This document shows positions 7,776-14,916 of a stretch of DNA of 64,000 nucleotides, in pieces. The stretch is from assembly GCF_001618385.1 (NCBI RefSeq), contig NZ_BDCR01000002.1, forward strand, positions 186,001-250,000. Direction: 5' to 3'. The stretch is from Paludibacter jiangxiensis. Its GTDB lineage: Bacteria > Bacteroidota > Bacteroidia > Bacteroidales > Paludibacteraceae. The notes beneath the pieces are model-generated. The model saw nothing but the letters and a program-made list of their open reading frames with translations. It was not told the DNA's origin and made no database searches. Position numbers and translations under genes: made by a program. Every line of letters begins with the position of its first letter. The stretch's first letter is position 1.

Positions 7776-8348
7776 ATGGAAAACTTAAATGCATCTTCAG
7801 ACACTACCAAACATCAATCTGTATTGTATGCAGTGCAGAATTATGGAAAGCGGTTATATCGTTTTATACGGAGTCGTGTAAACAATGATGAAGACGCTGA
7901 AGATATTTTGCAGGATGTCTGGTACCAGTTGAGTAGTATTATCGACACCGAGCCCATCGATCAGATGAGCGGATGGCTGTATAGGGTAAGCAAAAACAAA
8001 ATAATTGACCGGAACAAGAAACACAAAACCTTGTCGCTGGAAGATTTTGCTTATGAAGCTGAAGATGGGCAACTGGTATTTCCGGATGTCATTCTAAGTG
8101 ATGCGTTGGATGCCGGAGTTAAAATGGATACCGCATTACTTCGGGAACTCTTTTTTAAGGCACTGGATGAATTACCCGAAAAACAACGTCAGGTATTTGT
8201 ATGGAACGAAATGGAAGATATGACCCTTCAGCAAATTGCTGACCAAACGGGCGAGAGTATTAAAACGATTATTTCAAGGAAAAGATATGCAGTTGCCCGA
8301 TTGAGAGAGCAACTGCAAGATATATATGATGAATTACTAACAAAATAA
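7776..8348 (+). CDS. ECF RNA polymerase sigma factor heading an ABC exporter operon
   Basis: This 190-residue ECF sigma factor has region 2 at about residues 25-75 (NNDEDAEDILQDVWYQLSS and GWLYRVSKNKIIDRNKK). Region 4 is at about 130-185 (LDELPEKQRQVFVWNEMED then LQQIADQTGESIKTIISRKR). It is not closely similar to the sigma factor at 5915. It is followed by a small membrane protein (8358, 9 bp away), an ABC ATPase and a permease on the same strand. This suggests that it controls, or is co-produced with, that exporter. A TATATTTG element lies upstream. Confidence 0.92.
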   Translation: MENLNASSDTTKHQSVLYAVQNYGKRLYRFIRSRVNNDEDAEDILQDVWYQLSSIIDTEPIDQMSGWLYRVSKNKIIDRNKKHKTLSLEDFAYEAEDGQLVFPDVILSDALDAGVKMDTALLRELFFKALDELPEKQRQVFVWNEMEDMTLQQIADQTGESIKTIISRKRYAVARLREQLQDIYDELLTK

Positions 8349-8357
8349 GTAACGAAA

Positions 8358-8738
8358 ATGAGAACAGAAATGAATTTAGAACCCAGACAGAGAAGCCGCT
8401 TCAGGAGTAGAAGAGTTTTTTTTATCCCCATCATTGTGGTTGGTATCTTTATATTTAGCGGAGTTGTAATGCTCCTGTGGAACGCTGTACTGCCTGCAGC
8501 CATAACCGGTGTGCATGCAATAACCTACTGGCAGGCCATGGGCATACTGGTATTAGCAAAACTTCTTTTCGGTGGCTTCAGAGGCATGCATCATCATGGT
8601 CACCTGCATCACCGCCACATGGAAAGGGATTTGAGGGAAAAGTGGATGCAAATGGATCCTCAGGAAAGAGAAAAGATAAGAGGTGAATTGAAAAATGAAT
8701 GGAGGCAACGTTTTGGTCACATCGATAGACCTGAATAA
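8358..8738 (+). CDS. Small membrane protein with a His-rich segment
   Basis: This 126-residue protein has an Arg-rich N-terminus, two predicted membrane helices (about residues 20-41 and 52-72), a His-rich stretch at about 78-87 and a charged amphipathic C-terminal helix (REKWMQMDPQEREKIRGELK). It sits between an ECF sigma factor and an ABC exporter. The His cluster could bind a metal, and the C-terminal helix recalls proteins that sense or buffer membrane stress, but I see no named domain. A role as regulator or accessory of the sigma/ABC unit is inference. Confidence 0.65.
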   Translation: MRTEMNLEPRQRSRFRSRRVFFIPIIVVGIFIFSGVVMLLWNAVLPAAITGVHAITYWQAMGILVLAKLLFGGFRGMHHHGHLHHRHMERDLREKWMQMDPQEREKIRGELKNEWRQRFGHIDRPE

Positions 8739-8796
8739 AAAGAAAAGGAACTAAAAATTGTTCTAACTATTGTGTAGAATAGAAAGGAGTTATGAA

Positions 8797-9714
8797 GTGA
8801 AAACAAACAGCATTGAGGTGAGAAACCTCACTAAAAAATTCGGTGATTTTACGGCCGTGGATAATATCTCGTTCGATGTGGAACAGGGAACGATCTTTGC
8901 CTTTCTGGGTCCCAATGGAGCCGGTAAAAGTACCACAATCAACACCCTTTGTACCATACTGGAAAAGACGGAAGGGATATTGAAGATAAACGGAAACGAT
9001 GTATCCAGACAAAAAGATCTTGTAAGGAATGATATAGGAATTGTTTTTCAGGATTCAACCATGGACGGAAAACTCACGGTGGAAGAAAACCTGAAATTGC
9101 ATTGTGATTTCTACAAAGTTCCCAAAACGGAAGTAAAAGAACGCATTGACTTTGTGCTCGATCTGGTAGATATAAAAAACAGAAAAAAATCACCTGTTGA
9201 CAGTCTTTCGGGCGGTATGAAAAGGCGAGCTGAAATTGCCCGCGGATTGGTGCATTTCCCAAAGGTCCTTTTTCTGGACGAGCCCACCACCGGTTTGGAT
9301 CCGCAAACACGGGCAAACGTGTGGGATTATATTCACAAATTACAGAAACAAAAGAACATTACCATTTTTCTGACTACTCACTACATGGATGAAGCGGAAA
9401 TATGCAATCAGGTAGCCATTATCGATGGTGGGAAAATTGTGGCACACGACACCCCCGCAAACCTGAAGAAAAAATACACTAACACCACCATGAAACTGAT
9501 GACGAATGATAGCGACAACCTGAAAGCATATCTGACGGAACGTTCCATTAAACACAGTGCTGATAGGGATGTGGTAACTATTTATGCAACCGACACGGCT
9601 GATGTGCTGGATATTACCAACACGTTCAGAGAATCGATAGAAGATATAGAAATTAATAAAGGCACCCTGAACGACGTGTTTATTGCCATAACCGGAAAGG
9701 AGATAAGAGAATGA
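8797..9714 (+). CDS. ABC-2 type exporter, ATP-binding subunit
   Basis: This 305-residue ATPase energises the membrane subunit encoded next. Walker A GPNGAGKST is at 38-46, the signature LSGGM at 137-141, Walker B KVLFLDEP at 156-163 and the switch His in TTHYMDEA just after 190. The C-terminal extension of about 80 residues is typical of DrrA/NodI-type exporters. A GTG start at 8797 is chosen because AAAGGAGT (8783-8790) sits at Shine-Dalgarno distance. A nearer ATG at 8792 is out of frame and stops after two codons. The stop overlaps the permease start by 4 bp (ATGA). Confidence 0.88.
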   Translation: MKTNSIEVRNLTKKFGDFTAVDNISFDVEQGTIFAFLGPNGAGKSTTINTLCTILEKTEGILKINGNDVSRQKDLVRNDIGIVFQDSTMDGKLTVEENLKLHCDFYKVPKTEVKERIDFVLDLVDIKNRKKSPVDSLSGGMKRRAEIARGLVHFPKVLFLDEPTTGLDPQTRANVWDYIHKLQKQKNITIFLTTHYMDEAEICNQVAIIDGGKIVAHDTPANLKKKYTNTTMKLMTNDSDNLKAYLTERSIKHSADRDVVTIYATDTADVLDITNTFRESIEDIEINKGTLNDVFIAITGKEIRE

Positions 9715-10538
9715 TACGACCCATTAAAGCAATCATGTTACGTAACCTGCTTAAATTGCAAAGAGACCGCATGAAGCTGTTTATGAATCTTTTTATGTCG
9801 GGTCTGTTCCTGTTTATATTTTCATTTATAATGAAATCGGCGGCTCCGGGCATGGATCATCCGATGAACTACCTGATTTCCGGCATTATCATCATGACGG
9901 TCTTTCAATCGGCACTGAGTAATTCGATGAACATACTGGAAGATATTACTTCGGGGGTAATGAAAGAAATTCTGGTTGCACCCATTACCCGTTGGCAAAT
10001 TGCCATCGGACACGTACTCTCGGCTATGGTAGTGTCTGTCATACAAGGTTTAATCATTGTAATTATCGGCATGTTTATGGGGCTTACGCTAAGTTTTCTA
10101 TCTGCAATAGCCATGGTTGGACTTATGCTTCTGGTTGGTTTGACATTCAGTACGCTGGGACTCTACCTGGCTACATTATCCAAAGAATCCAGTAATTTTC
10201 AACTGCTTATCGCCATCCTTTCGTTTCCGTTGACCTTTCTTTCGGGCGCGTATATCCCTACCATGGCATTGCCAACAATATTAATGCCTCTTGTATATCT
10301 GAATCCGTTGACCTACACGACAGCCGCTTTTCGGTTTGTCACTTTACACATGGAAGGAACACCGGTGTCAGGATTGGTTAACGCTGGTGTGGCTTTCGAT
10401 GTCAATGGATTTATTATTACCCCGTTATTGAGTTTATTATTCATTGGTTTACTGTGTGCCCTGTTTTTTGTCCTGTGTGTGAATCGCTTTAATTCAGCCG
10501 ATTTCTCTAGGGTAAAGACTTTCAAACATGTTCGTTAA
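9711..10538 (+). CDS. ABC-2 type exporter, permease subunit
   Basis: This 275-residue protein has six predicted membrane helices typical of the ABC-2 family. It also has the family's cytoplasmic stretch SNSMNILEDITSGVMKEILVAP and the late SFPLTFLSGAYIPT loop. It overlaps the ATPase gene by 4 bp, so translation is probably coupled. Proteins of this type (DrrB/NodJ class) export drugs, lipids or polysaccharide. The substrate cannot be told from sequence. It is the last gene of the sigma factor operon, and the AraC gene downstream runs on the opposite strand. Confidence 0.88.
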   Translation: MIRPIKAIMLRNLLKLQRDRMKLFMNLFMSGLFLFIFSFIMKSAAPGMDHPMNYLISGIIIMTVFQSALSNSMNILEDITSGVMKEILVAPITRWQIAIGHVLSAMVVSVIQGLIIVIIGMFMGLTLSFLSAIAMVGLMLLVGLTFSTLGLYLATLSKESSNFQLLIAILSFPLTFLSGAYIPTMALPTILMPLVYLNPLTYTTAAFRFVTLHMEGTPVSGLVNAGVAFDVNGFIITPLLSLLFIGLLCALFFVLCVNRFNSADFSRVKTFKHVR

Positions 10539-10631
10539 ATTACCAGAACCTACCTACTACGGTATCAACTACCTGCGCTGCCCCTCCTCACAAACGAAGG
10601 GCAGTTGCTATGTATAAGAACTTGGTTTCTT

Positions 10632-11600
10632 TTAATGCTTCGCCTTACTATATTGTTTCGGTTTCAACCCAATATGTTCCTCAAAAACCCGTGAGAAATG
10701 ACTTAGGTTGGTAAATCCCATCCGGTAACCCGCATCCGAAACCGATAGTTTTTCCTCTATCAGCAGGCGGGCGGCTTCCTGTATCCTGAATTGCTGATAA
10801 TAACTGAAAATGCTGTTTCCGAAAATTTGTTTGAATAATCGTTTCAGTTTAGTAGGACTCATGCAGGCATATTTCGCCAATTCATTTATCACCGGTGGAG
10901 TTTCCAACTGGTTAAGCATTTGCTCCTTTACTTTGTATAGGGCTTGTATGTCGTGTGCATTCAAAGAGTAAAGCTGTTGCTCGTCCCGTTTTTCCAATTC
11001 CATCAACAACCGACAAATCAGCTCTTCGGCCTTTACCCTTTGGAAAAACGATTCAAAAGCGGGATCAACCTGTTCTGTTACAATTTCATCCACAATTTTT
11101 TGTAACGAAGGATAAATCATTTGTTCGAAGAGTAATGGTTGTGTGTTTTGTAACAGACTTTGCAAAACTGGTGATTTTTCAGATAATTCAAACAATTCGT
11201 TCAAATAAGTTGCATCTACTTCTATATTAACGACCTCGGTATTTGTATGAATTAAAATAAGGTCATCGGTATTTATCGTGCTGGTCGCAACTAATACGGA
11301 AGGTACTCCTGTTACGTGCCTTTTTGCTATGACTGTTTCTTTCTTTGGGAATATGTTCTGAAACTTGAAAAATATCATTCTCTTTGAAGCATCGATATCC
11401 TGATTTTCCACCACCAAATCTTCATTGAGTTCATAATTGCTGATGATCATTCGGATATGCTCATTGAAGACATATCCTGCGCAGTAGCCCTTTCCATATC
11501 TTTCAGGAATTTCTAATCTTCTACCCTTTATTTCCGTTTGCAACAACTGAGCAAGATTTTGTATGATATTCGGTATAGTTTGTTGTATGTCTTTTTCCAT
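10632..11600 (-). CDS. AraC-family transcriptional regulator
   Basis: This 322-residue protein has an N-terminal sensing region of about 220 residues with no domain I can name. A C-terminal double helix-turn-helix of the AraC/XylS type spans about 225-320 (INELAKYACMSPTKLKRLF, RIQEAARLLIEEKLSVSDAG and the closing SHFSRVFEEHIGLKPKQY). Such regulators bind a small effector and control nearby genes. It is divergent from the acyltransferase gene at 11702, with a minus-strand TACATTTG element at 11629-11636, and convergent with the ABC operon. Either neighbour could be its target. Confidence 0.88.
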   Translation of the reverse strand: MEKDIQQTIPNIIQNLAQLLQTEIKGRRLEIPERYGKGYCAGYVFNEHIRMIISNYELNEDLVVENQDIDASKRMIFFKFQNIFPKKETVIAKRHVTGVPSVLVATSTINTDDLILIHTNTEVVNIEVDATYLNELFELSEKSPVLQSLLQNTQPLLFEQMIYPSLQKIVDEIVTEQVDPAFESFFQRVKAEELICRLLMELEKRDEQQLYSLNAHDIQALYKVKEQMLNQLETPPVINELAKYACMSPTKLKRLFKQIFGNSIFSYYQQFRIQEAARLLIEEKLSVSDAGYRMGFTNLSHFSRVFEEHIGLKPKQYSKAKH

Positions 11601-11661
11601 GATTTGTCTTTTGCGACTATTTTTAGGGCAAATGTAGTTATTTTATCTCTTGAGAAGCCGA

Positions 11662-11669
11662 TATTTTTG
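11662..11669 (+). promoter_or_regulatory. -7 promoter element of the acyltransferase gene
   Basis: TATTTTTG fits TAnnTTTG, 32 bp before the ATG at 11702. Its minus-strand counterpart for the AraC gene is at 11629-11636, so the two promoters are divergent and close. Confidence 0.4.
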
Positions 11670-11701
11670 CATCATTATTTATACAGAGTAAAGAATGAGT
11701 C

Positions 11702-12232
11702 ATGTATATGTTTGACAAACTATTAGAAAGTAATTGCTATTCTAACAATAAGATAATCAGGAAAGCAGCCGGTAACTTACTGGAAAAATTTTATTGCTGC
11801 GAAATCAATTGTACTAATATAGACAAAAGCGTACGGTTCGCCCACCATGCACGTGGATGCACAATTATTGCTGCGCAAATTTGCGAAAACGTTGTAATTT
11901 TTCAAAACGTAACAATTGGTTCCAATATGCGGTACAACAAACTAACCGGCGAATGGGAAAATGTAGGTACTCCGATAATTTGTAAAAACGTTGTGGTTGC
12001 CGATGGAGCAAAGATTTTAGGCCCCATAATAATCGGTGAAAATACGGTTGTAGCGGCCGGCTCAATAATTACAAAAGATGTCCCCGCCAACAGTATAGCT
12101 TATGGTGTGAATCAATTCAGGATAAAAGATACCAACTATGACTTTGTATTTAACGCAGCCGGAATAAACCCTGAGAAAATTATTGAAGCCAATAATGACT
12201 TGATAACAAGATTTGAAATAAATGAAAGATGA
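11702..12232 (+). CDS. Left-handed beta-helix acetyltransferase, serine acetyltransferase-like
   Basis: This 176-residue protein has a short helical N-terminus and then hexapeptide repeats (about residues 50-150: ARGCTIIAAQI, NVVIFQNVTIGSN, IGENTVVAAGSIITKDVPAN), as in CysE-like O-acetyltransferases. The His in FAHHARGCTI may be the catalytic one. It is shorter than true CysE because the N-terminal helical domain is mostly missing, so serine as substrate is uncertain. Its stop overlaps the ATG of the broken flavin reductase (12229) by 4 bp. An alternative start is Met3. Confidence 0.78.
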   Translation: MYMFDKLLESNCYSNNKIIRKAAGNLLEKFYCCEINCTNIDKSVRFAHHARGCTIIAAQICENVVIFQNVTIGSNMRYNKLTGEWENVGTPIICKNVVVADGAKILGPIIIGENTVVAAGSIITKDVPANSIAYGVNQFRIKDTNYDFVFNAAGINPEKIIEANNDLITRFEINER

Positions 12233-12435
12233 AAACAACAGAACCTATCAATATCAAAACGATGAATTTTAATCAATTATTCAAGCAAATATCTCCTGAA
12301 GAAATATCCGACAATGTATTCGCGTTAGTCGGTAAAGAATTTTATGTTATTACTGCTGGTAAGTACGATCATTATAATTCGATGACAGCAAGTGGGGGCG
12401 GTATGGGACTACTTTTCAAGAAACCCTCCATCTAG
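12229..12435 (+). pseudogene. Truncated flavin reductase-like gene
   Basis: Sixty-eight residues match only the N-terminal part of the flavin reductase domain, with FALVGKEFYVITAGK and the FMN-binding-type NSMTASGGGMGLLFKKPS. Intact members are about 160-200 residues. The stop is a TAG where the family usually has a Trp codon. A few more codons of plausible homology follow before the family A repeat begins at about 12456. The gene overlaps the acyltransferase by 4 bp, so the pair was once coupled. It is probably inactive. Confidence 0.7.
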
Positions 12436-12455
12436 TGTGTTTTTCAAACAACCCC

Positions 12456-12581
12456 GGTTCAGTGTAGGCTCTGCCTACGCCGGATAGAATAGCAAGGCTC
12501 CTGCCTTGCAACACTCAAATTAGGAGCCTTTTCCGTTTTATCGACTGCAATTAGCTTCACTGATCGTTGATTCCGACAGGA
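12456..12581. repeat. Dispersed repeat family A, copy 2
   Basis: This is the partner of the copy at 7242-7369, with 57 of 61 core positions identical by eye, including the GCAAGGC/GCCTTGC hairpin. It starts about 20 bp after the stop in the flavin reductase remnant. Confidence 0.7.
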
Positions 12582-12582
12582 A

Positions 12583-12690
12583 GACCTGTGGATGCGGTGA
12601 CCTCTGAGTCGCCGGGAATCTCAGATGTATTTTGTAGAGTAAATATCCGGCAAAAATGGAAGAGCCAAAATATTTCCGTAAGTTTGTAAT
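12583..12690. repeat. Dispersed repeat family B, copy 2
   Basis: It shares GATGCGGTGACC...GTCGCCGGG with copies 1, 3 and 4. It shares GAGCC(A/G)AAATA and GTAAGTTTG(C/T)AA with copy 4 near 14875-14903. It ends in TAAGTTTG (12679-12686), a TAnnTTTG match. Confidence 0.5.
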
Positions 12691-12756
12691 GAATATAGGG
12701 ATGAGAAACGAAGCTGTTTTCAGTGACACAATAAATACGATACCAACAGACCACCG

Positions 12757-12892
12757 ACAAACTGTACAAGCTAAGTGTATTTGTATGGGTTTGATATAAA
12801 GTATTCTGCGAATTTAAATCAATTTCTTTCCGTCGTTCAGCGATATTTCGCACTACCCATGGACGCGGCGAACTTTGTGTTGTCGGGTAGAC
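12757..12892. repeat. Dispersed repeat family B, copy 3
   Basis: Its left half matches copy 1 (GGGTTTGATATAA and TGCGAATT). Its right half matches copy 4 (TCGTTCA(G/A)CGAT and CCATGG(A/T).GCGG). It thus links the members of the family. Confidence 0.55.
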
Positions 12893-12930
12893 CAACGCTT
12901 CTATGATAAAGTCCCACGAACGGGCGATGA

Positions 12931-12938
12931 TACATTTG
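12931..12938 (+). promoter_or_regulatory. -7 promoter element of the esterase-propeller gene
   Basis: TACATTTG fits TAnnTTTG and lies 43 bp before the ATG at 12982, just after a family B repeat. Confidence 0.4.
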
Positions 12939-12981
12939 TAAAACGGTTAATTAAATAAAGCATTGTAAAGTCAGAATTAAA

Positions 12982-14727
12982 ATGGGGAAATTGTTTCTTG
13001 TTGTAATCTTTGCATTGGGCGGGTTGGTCGCAATGGCTCAAAATATACCTAATTCTGCTTATCCGTACGATCCGGCAACAAAACCAAATCAGCATATAAC
13101 TCCAGGTGAAATCATCGAAAAAGAGTTCTCTGCATCTAAAATATATCCGGGTACGAGCCGTAAATATTGGATTTATATTCCTGCCGGCTATACGCCTGCA
13201 AAACCGGCTTGCCTTTATGTCAGCATGGATGGAATTTTGCTTAATGCACCCACTGTTTTTGATAATTTAATAGCCTCGGGCCAAATGCCCGTTACAATAG
13301 GTATTTTTGTCGGTCCCGGCGAGGTTAAAGATAATGACAATAATACTTTACGGTTTAATCGCAGCAATGAATTCGACAAAACAGATGGCACCTTTGTTCG
13401 TTTTTTGTTGGAAGAATTACTTCCTGAGGTGGAAAAGCAAAAAACGAAAGATGGCCGGACTATTCTTTTTTCCGAAGATGCAAACGACCGGGCAATTGCC
13501 GGACTCAGCAGCGGTGCTATTTGTGCGTTTACGGCCGCATGGCAACGTCCCGACAAATTTAGTCGCGTATTTAGTGCTGTTGGAACTTATGTTGCGATGA
13601 GAGGAGGAAATGAATATCCAGCATTAATCCGGAAAACAGAACCGAAACCAATACGAATCTTCTTGCAGGATGGTATTAACGATGTCTGGAATCCGTTGTT
13701 TGGTCATTGGTATGAATCGAATTTGCTGATGGAGTCGGCATTAGATTTTGCAGGTTACGAAGTAGAACATAATTGGGGTCGCGGTAAACATGATGTTATT
13801 CATGCATCCAAAATATTCCCCGATGTAATGCGTTGGTTGTGGAAAGGATATCCTGCGAGAGTTCAAAAAGGAAACTCTCTGAACGATATGTTGGCCTCTA
13901 TCCTTTTGCCGGACTCTGACTGGAAAGAGATCGACTCCCGAATTTCTCCTTCCGGTCAACTCTTTACCGATGAGGCAGGGAATGTCATTTTTCAAAATCA
14001 GGAAGGATTTGTTTGTAAAGTAGATTCCAGCCATGCCATTACATCACGGTTAAAACTATCCAATGATGAGAGATTAATTGGCACCGATGGTAACGAACTG
14101 TTTATTGCTACTTCTAACGGAACAATTAAGAAGGGATCCACAACGAAAAAGAATATTATCGCAAAAGGAATTCCGCATGTCAAAGAGCTTCTGGTAACTT
14201 CTGAAAAAGATATTTACCTGTTGCAGGAGAACTCCCAAAATGACAATAATTTATATTTGATTCGACACAATAAAATTACAAGGATAAAAAACAATCAGCC
14301 TGGTTTGGGAAGTGAAATCGCCATTAGTCCGGATCATAAATTGTTGATGCAGAATGAAAAGAATTCGCAATGGATTTACAGTTCTATGATTGATGCAGAA
14401 GGCAATCTGCTGTACGGGCAACGTTTTTATTGGTTGCATAATACGGATAATTTTGATTTTACGGAAAATGGGAATATTACATTCGATATCAACGGCAACC
14501 TCTATGTCGCCACTAAAATGGGAATTCAGGTTTGTGACATGAATGGTCGTGTCCGGGCAATATTGTCGTTGCCTTCTGGTCGTGTTTCTTCAGTCATATT
14601 TGGAGGTAAAAATCATGCTGTTTTGTATGCTGTATCAAACGGTAAGCTTTTCTATCGTAAAATGAATGTGTCCGGATCAGCACCATGGATGTCGCCTATC
14701 AAACTGAAATCACAAGGCGCAGGATAA
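12982..14727 (+). CDS. Secreted esterase fused to an SMP-30-like beta-propeller
   Basis: This 581-residue protein starts with a signal peptide (cleavage near residue 19-20, VAMAQ). Residues about 40-285 form an enterochelin-esterase-like alpha/beta hydrolase. The nucleophile elbow is GLSSG at 174-178 (Ser176), and a late GKHDVIH segment supplies the expected catalytic His. Residues about 300-575 look like a gluconolactonase/SMP-30 beta-propeller, with repeated short strands and FDINGNLYVATKMGIQVCD near the end. The protein is probably periplasmic or outer-membrane and hydrolyses an ester, perhaps from plant cell walls. The substrate is unknown. A promoter-like TACATTTG lies 43 bp upstream. 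Confidence 0.8.
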   Translation: MGKLFLVVIFALGGLVAMAQNIPNSAYPYDPATKPNQHITPGEIIEKEFSASKIYPGTSRKYWIYIPAGYTPAKPACLYVSMDGILLNAPTVFDNLIASGQMPVTIGIFVGPGEVKDNDNNTLRFNRSNEFDKTDGTFVRFLLEELLPEVEKQKTKDGRTILFSEDANDRAIAGLSSGAICAFTAAWQRPDKFSRVFSAVGTYVAMRGGNEYPALIRKTEPKPIRIFLQDGINDVWNPLFGHWYESNLLMESALDFAGYEVEHNWGRGKHDVIHASKIFPDVMRWLWKGYPARVQKGNSLNDMLASILLPDSDWKEIDSRISPSGQLFTDEAGNVIFQNQEGFVCKVDSSHAITSRLKLSNDERLIGTDGNELFIATSNGTIKKGSTTKKNIIAKGIPHVKELLVTSEKDIYLLQENSQNDNNLYLIRHNKITRIKNNQPGLGSEIAISPDHKLLMQNEKNSQWIYSSMIDAEGNLLYGQRFYWLHNTDNFDFTENGNITFDINGNLYVATKMGIQVCDMNGRVRAILSLPSGRVSSVIFGGKNHAVLYAVSNGKLFYRKMNVSGSAPWMSPIKLKSQGAG

Positions 14728-14794
14728 TGGGACGATAAAGTCAGGCGTTGCTGAATAGTGCTTTCCTGCAGTTGTGAGTTGGAATTAACTCCTT

Positions 14795-14900
14795 TTAGTC
14801 GTTCAACGATGTTTTGCATGCTCCATGGTTGCGGTTGCCTCCGGGTTGGCGGGTGTGCTGAATGATAATAGGGCGGAGCCGAAATAATTCAGTAAGTTTG
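14795..14900. repeat. Dispersed repeat family B, copy 4
   Basis: TCGTTCAACGAT and CCATGGTTGCGG match copy 3, and GAGCCGAAATA plus GTAAGTTTGCAA match copy 2. Its right end carries TAAGTTTG at 14893-14900, 16 bp before the ATG of the radical SAM gene. Confidence 0.5.
14893..14900 (+). promoter_or_regulatory. -7 promoter element of the radical SAM gene, at the end of a repeat
   Basis: TAAGTTTG fits TAnnTTTG and lies 16 bp upstream of the start at 14917. No -33 TTG is seen at 19-21 nt. The same motif ends repeat copy 2 at 12679-12686. Confidence 0.4.
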
Positions 14901-14916
14901 CAAAAAATATTTCCGC

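Larger units (their letters stand above)
12436..12981. other. Repeat-filled interval without an intact gene
   Basis: The 546 bp contain a family A repeat (about 12456-12581) running directly into family B sequence (about 12583-12690), then another family B copy (about 12757-12892), then a TACATTTG promoter-like element at 12931-12938. The frames here are not coding. Confidence 0.6.

Noticed and set aside
10571-10611. CTGCCC/GGGCAG hairpin between the ABC operon and the AraC gene
   Set aside because: The stem is only 6 bp, the loop is long and no T-run follows, so it is not called a terminator.
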